Shown: positions 8,966 to 18,561 of the stretch, piece after piece | Numbering within the stretch: position 1 is the stretch's first letter | Layout of the letters: each line of letters begins with the position of its first letter | Assembly (NCBI GenBank): GCA_025765595.1 | Contig: JAIVFH010000103.1 | Location: forward strand, 53,691 to 117,690 | Length of the DNA: 64,000 nt | From: Obelidium mucronatum | Lineage: Eukaryota > Chytridiomycota > Chytridiomycetes > Chytridiales > Chytriomycetaceae | Direction of reading: 5' to 3' | Position numbers and translations under genes: made by a program | The notes under the pieces: model-generated | Databases searched by the model: none | Told to the model about the DNA's origin: nothing | The model's input: only the letters and a program-made list of their open reading frames with translations

Positions 8966-10422
8966 CTGTTTTTTTTTTTGTTTGATGCGAATGTATTTTG
9001 TAATAAACACCTTGCCGAACTACCATTCCTCCCCCATTCCTGAAGCAGTATGATAAGACCCGACTCCACATTCTGGCTTGTGGGCACAGCTAGCGCCCCA
9101 ACCCCTTTGTAGACCTCCCGTCTACTACCACCCATAACGTCTCCCCCCTCCCATCCCCCAGCTCACCAGGAGCTTCCACATTTAGAGACCTTCCGGGGGC
9201 CTCATTAAAAAACCCCTGTGGGGAAAAAGAGAGCCCCCATCCCGCCTCCCCTCCTCCCCGTTTCCTCCCCCGTTCCCTCTCCTCCTTGGCAGTTGGTTGT
9301 TCCTTGGGGTTCCCCTCGCGTTGGGCTTGGGCTTGTTCCTGTGGTTGGTTTCCTTGGGCGTGACGGTTCCTCTTCCTCTAGCTCGTCAGGTATTCCCAGT
9401 CTTTGCCTCTCTTCCGCTATCTCTTGGCTTATTTGGTCCAGTGTCATTTTGCCTTTTCTTAGTTCCTTGAACGCTCTGTCCTCAAAGTCTTGCAGTTCTT
9501 CTAGTTTTCTCTTTTCCTTCCTTTTTCCTTCTTGTGCTCTTTGGGTTTCTGTTGTACTCTGTTTTCTGGCCTTGTTTTCTGGTTTCTGGTCCATTTTGGG
9601 TTTGTATTCGAACTCTTCGTTTTTTGTGTATGCATTCATGTATCTACTCGATGTTGAGGTCCAGCCGGGTTGTATTTTCCTAATTCCTTTTCGGTCTTCA
9701 ATTAGAGTTTTGATTGCCTTTTTGATTCTCCCCATTCTTCCTGAGCATTCGTGTTTCCCGGTTGGGTTTATTTCTCCTTCACATAGTTGGCATATTGTTC
9801 CATTTTTGATTTTTGTGTTTTTGGTTGTCCTTGTTCCATTGTTTTCTGAAGTTTTGTTCCTAGGCCCCTCTTTAGTGGGGCCTTTCTCCTTCCTCCTTGC
9901 CTTGGCTTTTTCGGTGATTCCACATGTAAGTTCAAATTCAATTGTCCTTTCATTGCGGTACTTCCATATTTTTTCTTTTACGTTGTATCTTAGGTCCTTC
10001 CAGGTTTGTATTATAATTCTCCTTATACTTTCAGCTTTCTGGACTCCACATCTTTTGATGCATTCATGTGTTACTTCCGGTATTAGGCCATACCCTGCAA
10101 CCTGTTCAAATGTGAATTTATCTGTCTTCATGTTCATTGTATCTTCCTCTTCCTCTATTTGCTGTGTTAGTGGTCGTCCCATCCAGTTTCTGAACCATTT
10201 TCCTAGTTTTTGTCTGATTTCTTCCTGGGTAAGATTATCCTCTTTTTCCAATTTCCCTTCCAGGTTGTTCTTGGTTGGCAACCTTGACCCTACTTCCTCA
10301 GGGCGGTTAGGTTGCTGTTGTTTCCCCTTGTTTTCTTTCTGGCATTCTTCCTCAATTTTTGTACTCAGTGTTTCAATGAAGTTGGTCATGATTTCTTCTC
10401 TGATCTCCTGTGTTACTGGGCA
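8966..10422 (-). mobile_element. 5'-truncated LINE (non-LTR retrotransposon), 1457 bp
   Basis: The insertion has the hallmarks of target-primed reverse transcription: an exact 18-bp target duplication, an A-rich tail at its 3' end (an 11-T run on the plus strand beside the left duplication) and a 5' truncation. It carries only the end of ORF2 plus a ~240-bp 3' UTR with C/G-rich blocks. It sits antisense inside the Harbinger transposase. The clean duplication and still-open ORF suggest a fairly recent insertion. Confidence 0.9.
9205..10422 (-). pseudogene. LINE ORF2 C-terminal region
   Basis: About 405 codons of open frame lie downstream of the (missing) endonuclease and reverse transcriptase domains. 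The stretch contains W-K-D-L-R-Y-N-V-K-E-K-I-W-K-Y-R-N-E, the usual post-RT motif, and a Cys/His cluster CQLCEGEINPTGKHEC (C-x2-C-x9-H-x-C), typical of LINE ORF2 tails. A highly charged Glu/Lys-rich region with coiled-coil character and a Pro/Gly-rich end follow. The apparent start at 10443 lies in the target DNA and has no meaning. The clade (L1-, Tad- or I-like) cannot be fixed without the RT domain. Confidence 0.8.
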
Positions 10423-10440
10423 GCCAAGAAAGTTGAAGTG
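10423..10440 (+). repeat. Right target-site duplication of the LINE (18 bp)
   Basis: Exact copy of 8948-8965; the Harbinger frame resumes directly after it. Confidence 0.95.
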
Positions 10441-10740
10441 CAATGGGTGCTGTCAAACAAGCATTTGCACCACAATGCCCACTTCTCAATCCGCGACTGC
10501 GTAGCAGTGACTATGCACTATCTAACTTCAGGGAATACATACGCTAGTGCAGGGTCTCTCTTTGGAATGTCAAAAACTCGAGTCCATCAAGTTGTCAAAG
10601 TGCTTGTTCACGAATACCAACAGAAAACCATATATCTCCCCACATCAGATGAGGAATGGAATGACGGCTTTGAAGCCATGTTCCATATTCCTAACATTCT
10701 GGGAGCTATTGACGGGTCCCTTTTCCATATTTGGCGATTG

Positions 10741-12015
10741 TATATTGTCAGTTCCTCACTCAAGACCAGCAAGGAAGAGGTTCGATCGGCCTATAGACGG
10801 ATGGAGAAGAACCAGGGACGCTCCCATGGGAACCGGCGGTTCTCAGATGAAGAAGAAGAAGTCTTCGTCGCCTTTACCAATGGCACAAATCAATTTCATC
10901 AATTTGGTCACCAAGATGAATCAGGAGAAGGACAAAGACTCCAAGTTTATGGCTCACAAGTGGTACGCAGGTTTTGCACAGCGCCATAAAAACAGAATCA
11001 AAATGCAAACCACAAAGGCTATAACCAAGGCTCGCACTGATCCGCTTACCTTAAAGGAAATTGAGTCCTGGGTTGAAGCGTTTGAGGCGTGGATGGTGAA
11101 GAACGGCTACAGCTGGCTTTTTCTCACCAATGTCGATGAAATGCGCATCAAACTCAAAAACAGCTCCTCCAACGCAAGAGCCATTGTCAGCACTTTGATT
11201 GCCCGTCCAAACAAGATCACTGGTACCAGAGGTCAGGTTGCAAGCTTCATTCCATTTGTTACAGCCAATGGGGAGCGTATCTTGGATGTTATTGTCTTAC
11301 CATCCAAATTCTGAAATCTCAATTTGCAAGGCAATCCCAAGTCTAATCGCCGCCAAAACAACCCAGAATGCCTGTTTGTTTTCAGTGAAACTGGGTTCTT
11401 GAGTGAAGACCAATGGATGCCAGTTCTAAAAGCTTTTAAAGCCCCCTTTGAGATTAATCTCTCAGTTCACAGAACCTCTGACGTTCTCTCCTACTGTTTC
11501 CAAGACGGAATAGTCGGTTTCTTCCTACCTGCTAACACGACTCACTTCTTGCAGCCCTTGGATGATGTGATATTTGCGAATTTGAAAACCCTCTTTGTCC
11601 GCATGTTCCAGCAGAAACGGAGCTACAGCAACTGTACCTTGGCGGGTCTTGGGGAAGAACTGGTACCAATCACACTGGAAGCGCAAAAGTGTATCACAGC
11701 AGAACTCATTAGATCTGCTTTCGAGCAAACGGTTGGAAGAAAGAATTAATTGTTGAAAATGCCAAACACAACATTGGCAATGTCTCAGATGCTGCCAACG
11801 CCTTCCCACCACTTGTAACCCACCTGATTGAGTCAATGAAGTCTTTTGCTCCTACTCACGCTGCACAAAAGGCTCCGATCCAAGCAGAGAAAGTTGTCAG
11901 CTTGGATCATGTTTACTCCTTTGAAGAACTTCGATTGGAGCAGCAAAAAGCGGCCAAGGAGAAGGAAACAAAGAAGAACAATGTAGCTAGAAGAAAATCG
12001 ATCCAGCCAAGGTGA
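10741..12015 (+). pseudogene. Pogo/Tigger-like (DDE_1, CENP-B type) transposase remnant
   Basis: After the Harbinger frame stops being recognisable, the sequence reads as a pogo-type transposase. It starts with a basic segment before RRFSDEEEEVFVAF, then changes frame (about 10870) to FMAHKWYAGFAQRHKNRI, the typical W-x2-F-x2-RH end of the Tc5/CENP-B DNA-binding domain. FLTNVDEMRI carries the first catalytic Asp, and LPANTTHFLQPLDDVIFANLK is the very typical P-x-N-T-T-H-x-x-QPLD end of DDE_1. A stop at 11311-11313 and further frame changes (about 11730) break it. The final frame encodes a Lys-rich tail ending at 12015. The central Asp-x-x-x-SH segment is missing, so the enzyme is dead. Confidence 0.75.
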
Positions 12016-12431
12016 AGTAGGCGAAGGAGAAGGCAAAGATCGCTGGAAAGGATTTGAAATGATGTCAATCAGTTGATGAAAATGACCGTTGCGCCAATAC
12101 CTGAAAGTCCAGCACCGCCTGGCTTAGCTGCAGCATTTGCAATGCGTATTGAGTATGCCCTGGCTGCAAGGATCAGTTTGAGGAAGCATTTGATGGGTTG
12201 TAGAAAGTGAAGGACCTACTGCTTGTCTTTCCGCTCTGATTTTAATTTTAATTCTTCTATCTTTTTGTGGTTAATGAAATTGAATAAACATCTTTATAGT
12301 CGTAAAAATGCAAGGATGGCAAGGGTTTGGTTCGGAAGTTAGGAGTCGAGAGGTCAAAAATATCTTGGTTCGAATCCCAGATTTTTGGTCAGGTTCAAAG
12401 GTTGACTCAATACGGAAATAGGAAACAAAAC
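12016..12431. other. Transposon flank with a perfect RNA polymerase III B-box-like motif
   Basis: No coding capacity. The segment ggttcgaatcc at about 12369 matches the tRNA/SINE B-box consensus. The flanking caaaaat and atttttg are complementary and enclose it in a short hairpin. No cloverleaf or clear A box could be built, so it is at best a tRNA-derived remnant. Confidence 0.35.
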
Positions 12432-12773
12432 TTACCGTTTCAGGTGAGTCTCATAGCAAAGACAAAGAAGTGTCTCAACCATATTGGTGTCACATTTGCG
12501 CCGCTTGCTTTTGGCTTGCTTGGATGTGCTTGACAAAGGTGCAAATGGTACATTTGCCTTCTTCCTTACTTTGGGCTTTGGCTTTGGAGTCTTTGTTGAT
12601 ACCTTGTCATCTTCAGAGTTATCCTCATCCAATTCAATGACAGTTGTGGTGTGAGCAGCCAGCTGGCGTTGGAGGGCTTGTTCCTGCTCGTACAAACTCA
12701 AAAGCATCAGCTTGCACAACAAAAGGCACTTAATAGTCACGATAGTCATGAACATAGTCACAACAGTCCTCAA
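12432..12773 (-). pseudogene. Myb/SANT-like N-terminal exon of a transposon protein
   Basis: The minus-strand frame has a Gln-rich helix, an acidic patch (IELDEDNSEDD), a Lys/Pro-rich basic stretch and then CDTNMVETLLCLCYETHLKR, which resembles the first helix of Myb/SANT-like domains (W/x-t-x-x-M-V-E-x-L-L-x-L-R-Y-E-T). It ends exactly at a good donor (gtaagt at about 12431). PIF/Harbinger elements encode a second, Myb-like protein beside the transposase, which would fit the neighbouring remnant. No continuing exon was found, so this is probably a relic. Confidence 0.4.
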
Positions 12774-14132
12774 TGCAGTCTTGTACAGATTGAGGACTTG
12801 GCAGACACTTCTGTTACCCAGAATACTGACACCCGGAATACTGATGCCCAGATTGGGCTGATGGAACTTGTTCTGAACTTTGAGGATTCTGATTCAGAAG
12901 ATGCAATGGACTATGTGAACAACAATTCCCACAGTAGTGATGTCAATATAGACAAGTCCTGCAGCATACGTACAGTCTATATGTAACTTCAAAAGTAACT
13001 TCATCCCCACAGACGAAGTGTGGGTTTCCAGGCGTTTGGATGGACTGAAAAAAAAATTTCACTCTCTCACTCACTGTATCTGAATTGTGAGAAACCCTAA
13101 TTGACGAACAAAAACAGCAGTTCCCAATACCATCCCCACCACCACGCTCCATCATCAACCATCAAAGCGGCATTGTACAGAGGTATCGTATCAATTCTAT
13201 GGGCATGCATCAGCGATGGTGATTTATTGTATCTGTATCACATCTTTGTGCGCCTCCCATCCCATTACACTTCACCTTCACCATGTGACTGGGACCAAAC
13301 TCTGTGCCTTACAAGGCACAGACTTTATTCCATGCCACTTTTCCCTTCATTTTCTTGCTACAAACTGGCCTCTTGCATAGTGTTGTGTCGCTCCCAAAGC
13401 TGGCATTCAGAAAGACATTTTGTTGCACCTGCACCTATGCGGCCCACAAAATTGTGTGGAATTGCCGGTGACGTCAGCGTGGTGGCAATAACACGACTCG
13501 ATGATTGATGTTTGGGGCTCTTGCCACAGGAAGATTCGCAGACTGCCGAGATGTTTCGAATTGCGGGCGCGCCAAGCATTGCTCACTGGTTTCTGAGTGC
13601 GAAAGTAATGCTAAAAACCAAGTTTGCTGTTTGGGAAGCGGAGGCTGGAATGCAACAAAGAGGAACAATAAACAAATGCAATGCATACAGAAATAAGCGT
13701 AATTTTACACTGTAAAGAATGCTACTTTTTATCCTGGACACAAAACAAAGCTGTCTGTGGGGCCTCGCAGCTTCATTTCTATTTCAAATACTTTTCAAAA
13801 AAATTCAAAAAAATTTCGAAAACCCATAAATATAAATAAAGATTTTCTTCATTCAAATCTTCCTCATTAATTGTTTGTTACATCTTAACTTTGATAAACC
13901 CCTCCTTGATTTATTGGGAGCCTGTTGGTCGTGCAGACGGCCCTGGGCCCCAGTGAAAAATCGTGGAAGCGCCAAAAACGCGCTCACCAGCGACAATGTC
14001 GAAAAAAAAGAGTTCGAAATCGGAGATAATCAATCCATTCTATTATTTGCACAAGAACATACAATCAGGGGGGCTCCTGCCGTCCGAGTTGTTCAAAGTG
14101 CCAAAGAATTAATTATTTTAGACAACAGTTGT
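12774..14132. other. About 1.4 kb without recognisable genes
   Basis: Several ORFs of 60-135 codons overlap on both strands, but none has family features or consistent splice sites. The acidic plus-strand ORF ending at 12986 may be a transposon tail. Two small sequence features stand out: a perfect 10-bp inverted repeat at 13301-13322 and a palindromic tgacgtca (CRE-like) at 13471-13478. Confidence 0.5.
13301..13322. repeat. Perfect 10-bp inverted repeat with 2-nt loop
   Basis: tctgtgcctt-ac-aaggcacaga pairs perfectly. No run of T follows and no gene end is nearby, so a terminator role is not supported. Confidence 0.7.
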
Positions 14133-15364
14133 TTAACGAATAAGCTCCACGATGAAGGAATATAGAAACAAGCAATTGCACCACGCGTTAGCCAAATACC
14201 CAAACACAACTCCTCCATTCCCTGACACATCTACACCACATGCACTGATTACATTTACCCCTTCCAATATATCCAACTTATTTGTGCTCACATTCAAAAA
14301 CCTCAACGGCAACCCTGCCAATTCGCCAGGAATAGACCCGGAGAGTCGATTACTCCGCACATCTAGAAAGGAGAGATTCCTTAATGCACCCAGTTCTGAT
14401 GGAATCCCCCCGGTCAAAGCATTGAACGACAAGTTGAGCGATTGAAGACGAACAAGATGACCTAGTTCCCCAGGAATCAACCCTTCCAGTTTATTGCGCG
14501 CGAGAGACAAGAATTGGAGTGACGATATCTCCGAGAGCTCAATTGGAATGGATCCAGTCAACTTATTATGCTGAAGATAGAGTCTTGAAAGCGTCTTGCT
14601 CAAGTTTTTCAGACTCGATGGAATACATCCGTCAAGTTTGTTATTGTTCAATGCAAGGTACTTAAGTTTTGGTAGAAGACCAAGTTCCATGGGGATAGCG
14701 TCGGCAAAACGGTTGCGACTGAGGTTGAGGTACTCAAGGCAAGTCAAATTAGATAGTTCACAGGGAATAGCACCTTCAAGCAGTGTATTCGTGATTTCCA
14801 AGTGATTATCTGAGAGAGATTTTGTATGTCCGTTGAAAGAGACCCGCTCAACTTGCAGTTTGACAAGATCAACACTTTAAGGGAAGTGAGAGACCAAATA
14901 TCGGATGGAATGTATCCAACGATTCCGCATTCGCTTAATTCAAGAACGGCGAGATGTTTCAGCAGTCTGATTGCTTTTGGGATCGGGGCTGGATTGGATT
15001 TCCAAGAGGATACGACCCAACTGAGTTCCGTGAGATGTTGCAGCATCAAGGAGGCATAAACGCTCTGGTATAGGTCTGGAAATTGAAACCATTGTTTGTC
15101 CTGATCTGAGAACACATTGCGAATGGTGGTTGAACTGCTTGGGATTGCAAGATATCTGATCATACTGTGTCTTGCAAAGTGTGGGTCGAGGAGGCAGTCA
15201 TTTACTTTCTTGCATAGTCTCCGATATTTCAGTACATTGGTGGATTGTATCCACAGGAAGACTTCTTGAATCGTTTCTGTGGGGAGCAGAATGAAAGCTG
15301 TCATTGAGTGGGATAAATATTCGAGGCCTACCGGAAAGAACAAATAGCGTAAAATATCTGGCAA
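14133..15364 (-). CDS. F-box/LRR protein (GxIP repeats), one frameshift
   Basis: The N-terminal frame (to 15364; a second Met about 20 codons in is the likelier start) has an F-box-like segment, LLPTETIQEVFLWIQSTNV followed by YRRLCKKVNDC. A linker ending in PIPKAIRLLKHLAVL and three GxIP-type LRRs come next. At about 14790 the frame shifts by one base inside a repeat. Inserting one base restores the perfect 19-residue spacing LSQIITLEITNTLLEGAIP. The second frame then supplies about six more LRRs (LEYLNLSRNRFADAIPMEL, LQFLSLARNKLEGLIPGEL). It ends in a hydrophobic tail, possibly a membrane segment or buried cap. It is the most complete of the three related loci and probably functional if the indel is an assembly error. 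The likely role is an SCF-type adaptor; the substrate is unknown. Confidence 0.7.
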
Positions 15365-15469
15365 AATATCAGTATTATTCGGATATTATACTGTTTTTGC
15401 AGAATACACCTGAATGAAGCACAGTAACTGAAGACAACCAACAAATAGAGTAAAACAAAACACCCACAA

Positions 15470-17791
15470 ATGATCACCTCCAACATCCCCTCGCCCAGCC
15501 GCCAAAACAGCTTCTCGCAGAACCAACCAAATACCCTCGCAGGTCCCTCGCCGCAGGGAATGCAGCAGCAGCAGAGCGATCTCTTCAGGCACAGAAACAA
15601 GAAGAGAGACGATGCAATCCGCAAAAAGGCCGAAAACGAAGTACTTTGGCTTCTTTCTTCTTTCTCTTACTTCTCTCCTTTAACGCCACGAAGCTCTCGC
15701 GCAAAGTAAACTCAAAGCGCATGTCGGTTGCCTCAGTCCCGTCAAACAACCTGCAACCACCTAGCTTCAACAAACGCTCAAAGGGGTACTCTAACACTGT
15801 CGCTTCGCTCAAACCGGCGCAGGCGATTACTGTCCTGGAGACAGCCCGCATTGTGCAGGTGCGTGCTTTGACTTTGTTGTTTCATGTTTAACCAAACAAT
15901 ACTCTCAACACACAACTCCAAATAAGGCTGCACAACTGATGGCTGCTAAAAGAGCAGATGCTGTTCTGGTTGTGAATGAAGATGGTCAACTCTCGGGTAT
16001 TCTCACTGACAAGGACATTGCATACAGAGTAGTGGCTGAAGGTCTCGATTTGAGATTGACTACCGTTTCTCAATGCATGACACGTAATCCTGTTGCGGTT
16101 TTGGACAAGGGCCCTAGAAATGAGGCTCTTAGTGTCATGGTTTCCAGGAGATTTCGTCATTTGCCAGTGATTGCTGCTGAGGATGACGATGCCGGAGTTG
16201 ACGCTGAGCTTGGTTAGTGTATTTTGATATTTTGGCTGAAGGCGTGAATATGATTCAAATCATTCGTTGAGTCATCACTCTAATCTGATAAATTACAGGA
16301 TCCACCACCACAACAGCAACTTCAACAAACGTAGTAGGCCTTTTGGACATAACAAAATGTGTTTTTGAAAGACTGGATGACTTGGAAAAGAAGGTTCTTG
16401 AGGACGCAAATATTGTAGCAGCCATGGAAGCTCTTGAGAGACGAGGTCATTTGGACGGTGATCAAGTGGGTGTGGTTCGGGCACAACATGGATGTCCCGA
16501 TTTGCATTCCATCTTGTCAAAGAACGACGTCCACGGTGGCGATGTTCCTGAGGTGGGAATCAAAGCCTCGGTGAGAGATGCAGCAAAAATTATGAAGCAA
16601 TTTCATCAAACTGCTGTGTTGGTATTGAGTGCAAGCACCAGTGGTGGTGTGGAAGAGAAGTTGGGGGGAATCTTTACCACCAAGGATATTGTGTTGAGAG
16701 TCATTGCGGCTGGTTTGGATCCAGCAACAACCAGTGTGGTGCGAGTCATGACACCTCACCCAGATTCGGTTGATAGTTCCACTTCCATTCTGGACGCATT
16801 GAAGAAGCTTCATGGTATGTCGATAACTTGTGTTTAAGTGCAACTAACACTAGAATATCTAGTCGGCCACTATCTCCATCTTCCTGTCGTGGAAGACCAA
16901 GTTCCTGTCGGACTTGTGGACGTTTTGACGTTGACTATGGGAATGCTTGATTATTTAATGAACAAGGAGACAGGAGGCGAAGCTGCTCCCGATAATTCAA
17001 ACAGTGCCGGATCGCAAGATGGGCCAATGTGGAACAAATTCTGGAACTCCACATTTAATAATGGGTCTATTGTTGAAACGGAATCGATTGCGGAATCCGT
17101 CGAAGACGATCACCGAAGTATGACCTCATCAAGATCTCATACTCTTCCATACCATCAGCAGCAACAGCCTCAATACCAACCACCTCCAGCATTGTCTCCT
17201 CGTTCATACCGCCAGTCAATGCAGATTAATGGTTTGGATCATTTCTCACCACCTCTACAAATGGCCCCTTCCTTCCCACCACCGCCATCTACCGTCATGT
17301 CTGCTATGCCGACGGATCCAACTCAATTCGGCTTTAAACTCCGCGATAAGCGATCGGGAAAAGTCCACCGTTTTACATCTTCCTCGCAGAATGTGAGTGA
17401 GATCTATGCCTCGATTCGTGGCAAAACTGGAACGGCGCCTGGAGTTGTCAGTTATGAAGACGAAGAAGGTGATTTGATTTTGTTGGGATCAAACGCTGAT
17501 TTGGAAGAAGCTGTGGGGATTGCGAGACGGTTGGGGTGGGAGCGACTTGTTTTGCATATCGGTGAAGCACCTCCAGCACCTAAATCGGCGTCTGTTTCTC
17601 CTGTGAGAGGAGGAGCGGCGCCTGCTAGTGGATCAACTGATAGGCGATTACAGAGAAGAGGAAGCTTTGGAAATCAGGGATCGTTGACTGAGTTTTTGAA
17701 GGATGCTCCTTTGGCTGTGAATGTTGCGATTAGTGCGGGGATTGTTGTTGTTGCCGCGTTTGTGATTTCGAGACTTTCTGGTGGGAGATAG
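15470..17791 (+). CDS. CBS- and PB1-domain membrane-anchored protein
   Basis: Five exons (15470-15640, 15694-15858, 15927-16212, 16299-16814, 16863-17791) join in frame to give 576 aa. A Gln-rich leader precedes two pairs of CBS motifs, ARIVQ-AAQLMAAKRADAVLVV / GILTDKDIAYRVVAEGLDL and SVRDAAKIMKQFHQTAVLVL / GIFTTKDIVLRVIAAGLDP. A Ser/Pro/Gln-rich linker and a PB1 domain follow (FKLRDKRSGKVHRF, then ISYED/E-EGDLILLGSNAD equivalents VVSYEDEEGDLILLG). One C-terminal membrane helix (residues ~550-570) ends in SRLSGGR, the layout of a tail-anchored protein. Fission yeast Mug70 has the same CBS-PB1 arrangement. CBS pairs usually sense adenine nucleotides and PB1 mediates protein pairing; the exact role is unknown. 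All splice phases agree and no indel is present. Confidence 0.85.
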
Positions 17792-17852
17792 AGGTATGGG
17801 AGAAGGCTGGGAACTGTACAATGGGTTGGGTTTTGCTTTATTTTGTTGTTTT

Positions 17853-18525
17853 TCATTGATCCCAGTCGTTGACCAACTATATTATTATTATGAGAAGCGA
17901 TTAACAAACAATTTGGTCGATTTACCTTGCAGAAGTCGTCAAAATTGATCTGTCCATCCCCGTCAACATCCCCTTCACGTATCTATTACGAATTAAATCC
18001 AAAAGTTACATACACATGCATCCAAACGTGAATTCTATTCATTCACCATTTCAAGAGCTTCTTTCTCGGACAACTCATCGCCATGGCCTTTCACAACAGC
18101 GATAAGGTCAGCGGCCGATATGAATCCATTTCCATCAAAATCCATCGCTTTAAATGCTTCTTCAAGCTTTTCCGGAGTATAGTGAAGCCTCGTCTCCCCG
18201 CGAAAATCTTCCATCATTCTACAGATTTGTGAGAGTGAGTTAATATGAGGTGTTGCACGCGCAAAAGTACACTCACATCATAAACTCATCGAAATCGATG
18301 GTTCCCGTATTATCAACATCTACACTTGCGATCATATTCCGTACCTCCTCGTCAGTAGGATCTAAGCCCACAGGATCGCATCACTTCACCCAACTCATAA
18401 ACATCAATAGACCCATTGTGGTCCGCGTCGAATAGGTTATATGCCTCCTTGTAGTATTCGATTTGATCGACACTCATTCCTCCGGAAGATTTGCCGCTGT
18501 TTGTGTTCCTGGATGTCGACTGCAT
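17853..18525 (-). CDS. Four-EF-hand calcium-binding protein (calmodulin/centrin-like)
   Basis: After a ~20-residue Ser-rich leader come four EF-hand loops: DADHNGSIDVYE, DVDNTGTIDFDE, DFDGNGFISAAD and DVDGDGQINFDD. All have acidic position 12 and the central Gly except where noted by sequence. Introns lie after EFM, after EALEM and after DFCK. The last exon (17876-17853) encodes LVNDWDQ and stop. One extra G in a GGG run at about 18369 breaks the frame between loops 1 and 2 (should read RSCGLDPTDEEVRN). The error is probably in the assembly because all other exons and splice phases are intact. The start codon is only 36 bp from that of the divergent CH-domain gene. Confidence 0.8.
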
Positions 18526-18561
18526 GTTATAGACAATTCTTTTTGAGAAAACCCATCAACC

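Larger units (their letters stand above)
8708..10737 (+). pseudogene. PIF/Harbinger-type transposase, split by a LINE
   Basis: The frame from ATG 8708 encodes an Ala-rich leader and then WYHRNLRCNRDSFEFIAKKV, the fR-x-S/D-x-x-F-x-x-L region of HARBI1-type transposases. It is interrupted at 8965 and resumes at 10441 with RDCVAVTMHYLTSGNTYASA, FGMSKTRVHQVVKVL (the helix-turn-helix) and PNILGAIDGSLFHIW, which holds the first catalytic Asp of the DDE domain. The rest of the DDE domain is missing: homology stops at about 10737 and a different transposase follows. Removing the inserted element and one 18-bp target copy restores the reading frame across the gap, so the insertion hit an open gene. 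It cannot now make a working enzyme. Confidence 0.8.

Noticed and set aside
9218..10504. 428-codon plus-strand hydrophobic ORF
   Set aside because: Antisense shadow of the Glu/Lys-rich LINE ORF2 tail; it crosses the target duplication and has no family features.
12340..12410. Possible tRNA gene around the ggttcgaatcc motif
   Set aside because: The T-stem has a mismatch and no D, anticodon or acceptor arms can be built around it; only the B-box-like block and a local hairpin remain.
13471..13478. Palindromic tgacgtca as a CREB/ATF-type site
   Set aside because: An 8-bp match is expected by chance about once per window of this size and no recognised gene start is nearby.
15386..15624. Minus-strand ORFs upstream of the CBS-PB1 gene
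   Set aside because: They overlap the first exon of a well-supported gene and show no homology.
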